This document shows positions 25,351-31,730 of a stretch of 64,000 nt of DNA, piece after piece. Each line of letters opens with the position of its first letter. Position 1 is the stretch's first letter. The position numbers were made by a program, and so were the translations under genes. Origin of the DNA: Capnocytophaga felis (GTDB taxonomy: Bacteria > Bacteroidota > Bacteroidia > Flavobacteriales > Flavobacteriaceae); NCBI RefSeq assembly GCF_009684755.1, contig NZ_BLBC01000012.1:60380-124379 (forward strand). Direction: 5' to 3'. A model generated the notes under the pieces. It saw nothing but the letters and a program-made list of their open reading frames with translations. It did no database searches and had not been told where the DNA came from.

Positions 25351-26910
25351 CTAATTCCCTAAAAAATAATTATTGTAAAAAATATCGACCTCACGATTAT
25401 CTATCTCTTCACTCATTTTATCGAAGACTGATTTGTCAAAAATGCTATTCGTTTTTAATATAGTTTTTATCTTGCTATTTTTATCTAACCATTCATTATT
25501 CCATAATTCTATATCTACATCTTGTTTCACTATTTTGCATAATTTGTCATCAAATTCAAAATGTTGTAAACTATCTTTCAACATTCTCTGTAGCCAAATT
25601 TGTGCAAGTTCAGAGTTAGGAGAGTTCTTTAGCTTTTTATGAATTTTAGTGGATATTTCTAATTTTAATGGATTTTTAATATTCTTTAAAATCTTGCTTA
25701 TAATAGAGCAACTAATAGGTATTGTTTTAGGATTTCGCTTCATCAAATCTACTAATATACATATGATTTGAATTGAACTTTCATTATCGTCTATTTGCTT
25801 ATTAAACTCAGATAATGCTTTTACAATACTACCAGAATTAGGATATTCTAAACTATGCTGATAAATTAATAACATCTTTTTTTGAGAATTATGAAAAGTC
25901 TCTTTGATTCTAAAATCTAATACTTCATCCTTATTACATTGTAGTTTTAACACTTTCAGATTTAACCATTCAAACTTCAACCATTCCAATTTGTCTTTCT
26001 TTACAGAATTCACAATAACATTTTCAGTCTCTTTTGTTTTTGATGAATTTAACTTTAAACCAAATGGAATTAGAATTTCGGATAATGACTTCAATATAGT
26101 TTTTCCTACATTGGGATCATTTACGAATATTCTGTAATCATCTCTATATCTTAAAATCTGATAATCGTTTATATCTTTAATCTTCTCTAATAATAGCTCA
26201 TCTACATACCCCAGAACTATCTCAGCTATAAAATCCATAAGAACAGACCCTTGTGGTATTCCATTGGTTTGACCATATTGAGCCATTTGGATACAGGAAT
26301 CTATCTTATTTCCTAATAATGATTTAGTATTTTTTTGTTGTTTAGCAACTTCTTTTGTTTCAACAGCCCAAGCTATAGAGTGAGTATAAATTGAACCATA
26401 ACAATCAGCAATATCTGTATCAAACATATATTCGTATTCCAATGATAGATTTATAGATTCTTGCTCTACTCCTTCCCACCATTGTAAAATTTGTTCTGCT
26501 TGATCTGATTGATGAGTCTCTGACTTTACAGGAATACTCAAACACTTAATTTTAGAATTTTCTTGAAACTTTCGAAATCTTTCCAAAAGTTTGTTCCAAT
26601 TTCCATTTTCAGTTATTTCTCTTACTATAACCAAATAAACAAAGGGATGTATAATCTGTAAAGGACGCCAAGATAAATTTCCATCTTTATTGGCATACAA
26701 AGTATAATTTACATTTTCACTCTCTTTGAGTTTTGTAAAATTATACAAATCACTAATATTTGAATATTCATTGCATTTTTCATCCAATTTTTTCAATATA
26801 TTAGAAAAATTAAAATATTCAGGTAAATTGATATTACAATAAGTTTTTTGTTCTAAAAAAAAATCTTTAGCCTCAATAGCTGACATATCAAGAATTGACT
26901 TTTTACTCAT
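25351..26910 (-). CDS. Reverse transcriptase of the unknown-group/Abi type, candidate antiphage RT
   Basis: 519 residues. RT motifs: motif A around FDTDIADCYGSIYTHS (catalytic Asp166), motif B NGIPQGSVLMDF (216-227), and the active site Tyr-Arg-Asp-Asp at 255-258 (ILRYRDDYRIF). After the palm, from about 300, only predicted helices remain, resembling the helical-repeat C-terminus of Abi and 'unknown group' RTs. No maturase X or HNH domain, so not a group II intron; no retron msr/msd or DGR repeats seen. It is 15 bp downstream of a membrane-protein gene and co-oriented with menB. Composition is very AT-rich (16 G/C in 25921-25980). Family membership is fairly sure, the DRT subtype is not. Confidence 0.85.
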   Translation of the reverse strand: MSKKSILDMSAIEAKDFFLEQKTYCNINLPEYFNFSNILKKLDEKCNEYSNISDLYNFTKLKESENVNYTLYANKDGNLSWRPLQIIHPFVYLVIVREITENGNWNKLLERFRKFQENSKIKCLSIPVKSETHQSDQAEQILQWWEGVEQESINLSLEYEYMFDTDIADCYGSIYTHSIAWAVETKEVAKQQKNTKSLLGNKIDSCIQMAQYGQTNGIPQGSVLMDFIAEIVLGYVDELLLEKIKDINDYQILRYRDDYRIFVNDPNVGKTILKSLSEILIPFGLKLNSSKTKETENVIVNSVKKDKLEWLKFEWLNLKVLKLQCNKDEVLDFRIKETFHNSQKKMLLIYQHSLEYPNSGSIVKALSEFNKQIDDNESSIQIICILVDLMKRNPKTIPISCSIISKILKNIKNPLKLEISTKIHKKLKNSPNSELAQIWLQRMLKDSLQHFEFDDKLCKIVKQDVDIELWNNEWLDKNSKIKTILKTNSIFDKSVFDKMSEEIDNREVDIFYNNYFLGN

Positions 26911-26925
26911 AAAGAAAATGTTAAT

Positions 26926-27873
26926 TTATTTATTTCTAATTTCTGATACATAAATGGGTTTGTATTTTTCACAATAAACCTCAATGCCAAACTTGGTAAT
27001 TAATGCTATAATAGAAGCTATAAGCATTTTAATGCCTATTCCCATATTCATTAAAATTGATACTACTGTACTGATAATATACTTTTTACCCAAAACGACA
27101 CTCATTCCATTCGTATACCAGATTTTATAGATTTCACTCTCTTGGCTACATAAGGAATTATATATAACCCTTTTAACAGATTCAAAAATAGTTATTCCAA
27201 CTTCTTTATCTTTAATTTTTTGCTCAGGACTTGGTAATGATAATTTCTCTTTATATGGTAGTTGTTTTAATGAATAGTCGTGTATTAGATATATCAAATC
27301 CTTTGTTGAATTAGGAGTTTTTTCTCCCATACTTGCAAAAATTTCATCATCAGATAATGTTTGAATTATCCTTATAACTTCTTTTTCTATCTCTTCTTCA
27401 TTTATATCATCTGTACCTGAGTTTATTAATGTTACAAGAGCCACTTCTTCATTAAATCTATTGATAATTTCTGAATGAAATATACTTCTTGTTCTTTGTG
27501 TTTTGATTACAGTATCATTTTCAAGAACTTCTTTTATATATATCTTTGCATTAATTATATCTCTCATTCTTAAATAACAAATGGCAATCAAAGATATTGT
27601 TTCAAGATAAATACGCGTATTGTTATTCAATACCTTTTGATTAGCTAATAACCCTTGCAAAGCTACATCATATTTACTCTGCTCTATTGCTAATTCATAA
27701 AGCTTATTTTTTGATTGTATTAGCCTTACAAAATGCCCTGATGGTCTTAAAAGATATTGAAGGTCTAAAACTATTTTTTTTGCTTCTTCAAATTGTTTTG
27801 AGTCAATAGCTTTATTGAGTTTTGGTTCTAAAATTCTTAATCTTCCTTTTTGTTTTTCAGTTAGTTTTATCAT
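26926..27873 (-). CDS. Unknown protein with helical-repeat N-terminus and hydrophobic C-terminus, partner of the reverse transcriptase
   Basis: 315 residues, not recognised. The first ~150 are charged, helical and TPR-like (AIDSKQFEEAKKIVLDLQYLL, AIEQSKYDVALQGLL, IAICYLRMRDIINAKIYIKE). Residues about 265-297 are hydrophobic (IISTVVSILMNMG followed by IGIKMLIASIIALITKFGIE), enough for one long or two short membrane helices. No signal peptide. The start lies 12 bp after the menB stop and the RT starts 15 bp after its own stop, so it is the middle gene of one transcript. By position it could be a membrane effector or anchor for the RT; this is inference. Confidence 0.7.
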   Translation of the reverse strand: MIKLTEKQKGRLRILEPKLNKAIDSKQFEEAKKIVLDLQYLLRPSGHFVRLIQSKNKLYELAIEQSKYDVALQGLLANQKVLNNNTRIYLETISLIAICYLRMRDIINAKIYIKEVLENDTVIKTQRTRSIFHSEIINRFNEEVALVTLINSGTDDINEEEIEKEVIRIIQTLSDDEIFASMGEKTPNSTKDLIYLIHDYSLKQLPYKEKLSLPSPEQKIKDKEVGITIFESVKRVIYNSLCSQESEIYKIWYTNGMSVVLGKKYIISTVVSILMNMGIGIKMLIASIIALITKFGIEVYCEKYKPIYVSEIRNK

Positions 27874-27885
27874 ACTTACTATACA

Positions 27886-28719
27886 TTAACTAATCCACTG
27901 ATTCTCCCCAAAGTCAGGTTTTCGTTTTTCGAGGAAGGCATTGCGTCCTTCTTTGGCTTCGTCGGTCATATAGGCAAGGCGGGTGGCTTCTCCGGCGAAA
28001 ACTTGTTGCCCTACCATTCCGTCGTCGGTGAGGTTCATAGCAAATTTGAGCATACGGATAGAGGTCGGGGATTTGGCAAGGATTTCCTGTGCCCACTGGT
28101 AGGCAGTCGCTTCAAGCTCAGCGTGAGGCACTACCTCGTTGACCATTCCCATATCGAAAGCCTCCTGAGCGGTATAATTTCTGCCTAAGAAGAATATCTC
28201 GCGTGCCTTTTTTTGTCCTACCATTTTTGCCAAATATGCCGAACCGTAACCGCCATCAAAGCTGGTAACATCGGCATCGGTTTGTTTGAAAATGGCGTGT
28301 TCTTTGCTTGCCAGAGTAAGGTCGCACACCACGTGAAGCGAGTGTCCGCCACCTACTGCCCAACCGTTTACGGCAGCAATGACCACTTTGGGCATAAAAC
28401 GGATAAGTCGTTGTACTTCAAGGATATTTAGCCGATGTCTGCCGTCTTCGCCCACATAGCCTTGATGCCCGCGTGCTTTTTGGTCGCCACCGCTGCAAAA
28501 AGCGTGTCCGCCGTCCTTTGGGCTGGGACCTTCGCCTGTGAGAATTACAACCCCGATACTTGCATCTTCATACACGTGATAGAAAGCATCATAAAGTTCC
28601 GATGTGGTTTTCGGGCGGAAGGCATTACGCACTTCGGGGCGGTTAAAGGCAATGCGAGCTACGCCGTTACATTTTTTATAAGTGATATCTTCGTATTCTT
28701 TTACTGTTTCCCAATTCAT
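27886..28719 (-). CDS. menB: 1,4-dihydroxy-2-naphthoyl-CoA synthase
   Basis: Cyclises o-succinylbenzoyl-CoA in menaquinone synthesis. Crotonase fold, 277 residues as usual. AFCSGGDQKARG is the oxyanion-hole and bicarbonate-site region, VNGWAVGGGHSLHVVCDLTLAS the second oxyanion-hole segment, and TDADVTSFDGGYGSAYLA the active-site Asp/Ser/Tyr region of MenB. The gene is notably GC-rich (34 G/C of 60 at 28081-28140) compared with the cassette and with most of the window. Its 3' end exists a second time as a remnant at 25125-25192. It probably shares a transcript with the aldolase gene upstream. Confidence 0.96.
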   Translation of the reverse strand: MNWETVKEYEDITYKKCNGVARIAFNRPEVRNAFRPKTTSELYDAFYHVYEDASIGVVILTGEGPSPKDGGHAFCSGGDQKARGHQGYVGEDGRHRLNILEVQRLIRFMPKVVIAAVNGWAVGGGHSLHVVCDLTLASKEHAIFKQTDADVTSFDGGYGSAYLAKMVGQKKAREIFFLGRNYTAQEAFDMGMVNEVVPHAELEATAYQWAQEILAKSPTSIRMLKFAMNLTDDGMVGQQVFAGEATRLAYMTDEAKEGRNAFLEKRKPDFGENQWIS

Positions 28720-28733
28720 ATTTTTCAGTTAAT

Positions 28734-28806
28734 AATGAACAATTTACAATTAATTTATAATTTAATCAACAATTTTAAGAAGTTATTCTTTATAAAATTG
28801 TTCATT
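28734..28806. repeat. Short inverted repeat between menB and the aldolase gene
   Basis: AATGAACAATTT at 28734-28745 and its complement at 28795-28806 flank 49 bp of AT-rich sequence. No T run makes it a terminator on the minus strand. Confidence 0.4.
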
Positions 28807-28811
28807 GTTAG

Positions 28812-29465
28812 TTAATTTCCTTTTTTGTAATCTGCTAAAAATTGTGCTAAACCACTGTCAGTTAGCGGATGTTTTAATAAGCCCAAGATAGCCGAAAGAG
28901 GTGCGGTAACCACGTCTGCTCCGATTTTGGCACAGTGCATAATGTGCATCGTATGGCGGACAGAGGCAGCCAAGATTTCTGTTTCAAAACTATAATTGTC
29001 ATAAATCAATCGGATGTCCTCAATGAGATTTAATCCATCGGTTGAAATGTCGTCCAATCTTCCGATGAAAGGCGAAACGTACGTAGCTCCGGCTTTGGCT
29101 GCCAATAGAGCTTGTCCGGCAGAAAATACAAGCGTACAGTTAGTTCGTATGCCTTTATCCGAAAAATATTTAATGGCTTTTATGCCGTCTTTTATCATCG
29201 GAACTTTTACTACAATTTGCTCGTGCAATGATGCCAGCATTTCTCCTTCTTTTATAATGCCTTCAAAATCTGTGGCGATTACTTCGGCAGAGACATCTCC
29301 GTCCACAATGTTACAAATATCAACATAATGTTTGAGAATGTTGTTCGTGCCGGTGATTCCTTCTTTTGCCATAAGCGACGGATTCGTAGTAACGCCGTCC
29401 AAAATGCCTAAATCCTGTGCTTCACGGATTTGACTTAAATTAGCTGTATCAATAAAAAATTTCAT
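28812..29465 (-). CDS. Fructose-6-phosphate aldolase / transaldolase-like protein (TalC/FSA family)
   Basis: 217 residues, the short transaldolase subfamily. [16 protein letters not shown] and [14 protein letters not shown] are hallmark motifs; [15 protein letters not shown] contains the Schiff-base Lys and [26 protein letters not shown] the phosphate site. These small enzymes act either as transaldolases or as fructose-6-phosphate aldolases; sequence alone does not settle which. The leader is about 150 nt long and contains a large hairpin (29497-29564). Confidence 0.9.
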   Translation of the reverse strand: MKFFIDTANLSQIREAQDLGILDGVTTNPSLMAKEGITGTNNILKHYVDICNIVDGDVSAEVIATDFEGIIKEGEMLASLHEQIVVKVPMIKDGIKAIKYFSDKGIRTNCTLVFSAGQALLAAKAGATYVSPFIGRLDDISTDGLNLIEDIRLIYDNYSFETEILAASVRHTMHIMHCAKIGADVVTAPLSAILGLLKHPLTDSGLAQFLADYKKGN

Positions 29466-29496
29466 AATGAATTAGTATATTAGGTAATGTTACTTT

Positions 29497-29564
29497 GAGT
29501 GCATTGCCAAGCGAAGGTAAAATCTCTTTTCAGGGAGATGTAACTTCGCTCAGCCAATGTACTC
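29497..29564. repeat. Large imperfect inverted repeat in the aldolase leader
   Basis: Arms 29497-29526 and 29535-29564, about 30 nt each and mostly complementary with single-base gaps. The right arm on the minus strand reads GGCTGAGCGAAG, sharing GGCTGAGCGnAG with the inner arm of the element at 7957-8020. It lies between the presumed promoter (29622-29653) and the ATG. Confidence 0.7.
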
Positions 29565-29621
29565 ACTTATATGGATACTTAAAAATTTTTAAAATTTCTA
29601 TTTAAATGATGAATAGTTCTG

Positions 29622-29653
29622 CAAATATATTCCTTTTGTTGAGAAAAATACAA
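29622..29653 (-). promoter_or_regulatory. Promoter of the aldolase-menB-cassette transcript
   Basis: On the minus strand: TTG at 29651-29653, 21-bp spacer, TATATTTG at 29622-29629. Predicted start about 150 nt before the ATG at 29465. No other TAnnTTTG box is seen between the aldolase and menB, so this promoter may drive menB and the RT cassette too. Confidence 0.6.
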
Positions 29654-29717
29654 GTCGGTTTTGAAATATTCATACACAAAAAGTTAAAATCTGCTTCCTG
29701 AAAATGTAAAACAGAGC

Positions 29718-30392
29718 TTACCTTACTTGTTCAATTTCTTTGTTAATATTGTCGATTAAGTTCTTGTACTTTTCTATCCCATTGATAGTCGCCAAAGCAT
29801 TGATGTACTGCACTAATTTTTTAAAGCTATCGTACGTTTTTACACGTAATTTCTTAGCCAGCCCTGGTTCGGTGCCAGAAGTTTCATACGTGCGTTCGTT
29901 GTAGAGCTTTTCAAACTCCGTGTTCGTTTGGGCAAGATATTTCACCCAGCCGTCAGCCCCAATGTTGCTTAAGTTTTGTTTGTGCGTAGGCGTATCAAGG
30001 TCTTTGAGAAGTGAGTTGATAATGGCAGTTTGCTCGGCACGAGGTTTGTCTTGCGGAGATTTGCCAAACTTATCAATTTCAGCTAATAATTCCTTTGCAG
30101 AATTCGATTTTTCAGCTTCGGGGAAGAAAACGAACGTGCGGCAATGTTGTGTGAAGTTCACTAAAATCTTGTCGCGTTGATTGTCGGCTTCTTCAATTTT
30201 TTCAGTAAGCAAACTTTTTTGCAAAGGTTTGAGAGCTTCTTCAAAAGCTTCTAAATCGGTAACAAATTCAGCTTGAACTGCTTCCAAGCCTAATGAAGTT
30301 GCATCTTCTTTCGCTAAATGATTCTTGACGTTGGTCATATGTGCCAAGAATGCCATCTGTGGGATTCTTCCCAAATTAAAATTTCTAATCAT
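29718..30392 (-). CDS. DUF6261 family protein
   Basis: 224 residues, soluble and helical, no signal peptide or membrane segment. The start MIRNFNLGRIPQMAFLAHM and the end AINGIEKYKNLIDNINKEIEQVR-like helix fit DUF6261, which to my knowledge is a Bacteroidota family without known function. The gene lies directly downstream of the 42-bp repeat array on the minus strand. Confidence 0.7.
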   Translation of the reverse strand: MIRNFNLGRIPQMAFLAHMTNVKNHLAKEDATSLGLEAVQAEFVTDLEAFEEALKPLQKSLLTEKIEEADNQRDKILVNFTQHCRTFVFFPEAEKSNSAKELLAEIDKFGKSPQDKPRAEQTAIINSLLKDLDTPTHKQNLSNIGADGWVKYLAQTNTEFEKLYNERTYETSGTEPGLAKKLRVKTYDSFKKLVQYINALATINGIEKYKNLIDNINKEIEQVR

Positions 30393-30527
30393 ATTAATTG
30401 TGAATTAAAATTTATATTCTTTTTTTAAGATGTTTTCTTATATTCTATGCCGAAAACTGACAAAATTTACAAGTTTTTGTAAGGTTATGTACTTGTTTCT
30501 TGTTATTTTCTGACGGATTATTTCAAT

Positions 30528-30794
30528 TTAAGCTGAAAATACTCTGTTTTTTACGAGCAACAGCTCCAACCGATGCCGGTTCTTACTGTTGATTGCGAAC
30601 AACAGCGTCTTTAGGTGCCGTTTTTGCCTGTTGTCTGCAAAAAACACTTCTATCGACTGCAGGTTTAGTCTGTTTTTCACGAGCAACACCTTCAACCGCC
30701 ACTGGTTGGAGCTGTTATCTGAAATATTTGCTTCTTTTTGTGAAAATAAAGTACTAATCTGGGGTAAATGTACAAAAAAAGTCGATAAGTTCAT
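30528..30794 (-). CDS. Possible small repeat protein read across the 42-bp array
   Basis: An 88-codon open frame starting MNLSTFFVHLPQISTLF. Since the repeat is 42 bp long it is translated as consecutive 14-residue units: SNQWRLKVLLVKNR, LNLQSIEVFFADNR, QKRHLKTLLFAINS, KNRHRLELLLVKNR. The pattern Leu-x-x-Leu-Leu-x-x-Asn-Arg is better kept than the nucleotides, which hints at coding, but the frame overlaps the SDR terminator and lacks a recognised promoter. It may equally be a non-coding repeat that happens to stay open. Confidence 0.3.
   Translation of the reverse strand: MNLSTFFVHLPQISTLFSQKEANISDNSSNQWRLKVLLVKNRLNLQSIEVFFADNRQKRHLKTLLFAINSKNRHRLELLLVKNRVFSA
30544..30731. repeat. Degenerate 42-bp tandem repeat, four units and part of a fifth
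   Basis: Units begin CTGTT at 30544, 30586, 30628, 30670 and 30712, spaced exactly 42 bp. Inner words such as ACGAGCAAC and GCCGGTT recur with substitutions. The first unit contains AACAGCTCCAACC (30559-30571), whose exact complement is at 30704-30716; extended to 23 nt (30559-30581 against 30694-30716) there are three mismatches, so the array can also fold into one long hairpin. Confidence 0.85.
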
Positions 30795-30817
30795 ATTATT
30801 TTGAATGAATTATCGAC
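30774..30817 (-). terminator. Terminator downstream of the SDR gene
   Basis: On the minus strand a stem based on GTCGATAA / TTATCGAC, extended to about 13 bp with one bulge, is followed by seven T. Confidence 0.78.
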
Positions 30818-30869
30818 CTTTAAGACAAGCATTATTGGTAAATTTTGCCGAAAATCTTTAAAAAGGAGC

Positions 30870-31676
30870 TTACATTTTATAGTGATTCATCAGCATTTTT
30901 TCGTACGTTTTGCTCGGTAAGATACGCTTTAGAACGATGGAGAATTTCTGTAAGAAACTTCCCTGTTTGTAATGCACGTCGGGATGTTTTGTGCATATGA
31001 TTTGAAAGATTTTTTCAGCCATTTCTATCGGATTGCCTCCTGAATCCACGTGCTGGTTCATCAAATCCAATGACTTTTGGTAGATTTCCGCATACGCTGA
31101 ATTTTCCTTCACGGGAGCGTGGTATCTGCGTGAAGCGATGTCGGTGGCGTAATCACCCGGAGCTACTGTAGTTACTTCAATCCCAAAGTTTTTGACTTCC
31201 ATACGCAGGGCTTCGGATATGAGCATTAAGGCACCTTTACTGGCGGAATAAGCTCCCCGAAACGGCAGCCCCATATATCCCGCAATGGAGGTAACATTGA
31301 TGATGCGTCCGCTTTTTTGTTCCCGCATCGATGGTAAAATGGCTTGCATCAGGGCGATGGCTCCGTAAAAATTTGTGGCGAACACATTTTGGAGTTCTTC
31401 CATAGGAATTTCCTCAACGGCTCCGGTAATGCCCACGCCGGCATTGTTGATAAGGATGTCTATCTTTCCGGCTTCTGCGAGAATGGTTTTCACGGCTTGC
31501 GAGATGCTCTCTTGGTTGCGTACGTCCATTGCGAGCAACTTAAAGGGCAGTTTTTTGCCTTCAATGTTTCGGGCTGTACCGTAAACAGTGAAGCCTTTTT
31601 CTGTGAGCAACAAGGCTGTTTCTTTCCCAATCCCCGAAGTAGCTCCCGTAATTAGAACAATTTTTGAACGATTCAT
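30870..31676 (-). CDS. Short-chain dehydrogenase/reductase (classical SDR)
   Basis: 268 residues with the classical SDR pattern: cofactor loop TGATSGIGKE near the N-terminus, NNAG (ILINNAGVG), catalytic Ser in INVTSIAGYMG and Tyr-x3-Lys in YSASKGAL. The basic residues after the second strand (TARNIEGK) favour NADP(H). The substrate is unknown. It is separated from the GH3 gene by its own -7 box and is not obviously part of the PUL. Confidence 0.9.
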   Translation of the reverse strand: MNRSKIVLITGATSGIGKETALLLTEKGFTVYGTARNIEGKKLPFKLLAMDVRNQESISQAVKTILAEAGKIDILINNAGVGITGAVEEIPMEELQNVFATNFYGAIALMQAILPSMREQKSGRIINVTSIAGYMGLPFRGAYSASKGALMLISEALRMEVKNFGIEVTTVAPGDYATDIASRRYHAPVKENSAYAEIYQKSLDLMNQHVDSGGNPIEMAEKIFQIICTKHPDVHYKQGSFLQKFSIVLKRILPSKTYEKMLMNHYKM

Positions 31677-31693
31677 CGAATTTCTTTTTTGGG

Positions 31694-31701
31694 CAAAGAT
31701 A
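31694..31701 (-). promoter_or_regulatory. -7 promoter box for the SDR gene
   Basis: TATCTTTG on the minus strand, 18 bp before the ATG at 31676. Confidence 0.5.
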
Positions 31702-31730
31702 GAAATATTAAAGGAGAGAACGAAAAGTAT

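Larger units (their letters stand above)
30393..30869. other. 477-bp intergenic region dominated by a 42-bp repeat array
   Basis: Contains the tandem array (30544-30731) and the terminator of the SDR gene (30774-30817). The part at 30393-30543 is AT-rich without recognised elements. Confidence 0.7.

Noticed and set aside
25351..26910. RT as part of a group II intron, retron or diversity-generating element
   Set aside because: No maturase or endonuclease domain, no domain V-like RNA end, no msr/msd-type inverted repeat, and no template/variable repeat pair was found beside it.
28734..28806. 12-bp inverted repeat as the boundary of the mobile menB-RT unit
   Set aside because: Composition and similarity give no break there, the repeat is AT-rich and common-looking, and there is no matching copy at the other boundary near 25192.
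30544..30731. Regular repeat spacing as a possible CRISPR array
   Set aside because: Units are contiguous and degenerate along their whole length; there are no identical repeats separated by unique spacers and no cas genes nearby.
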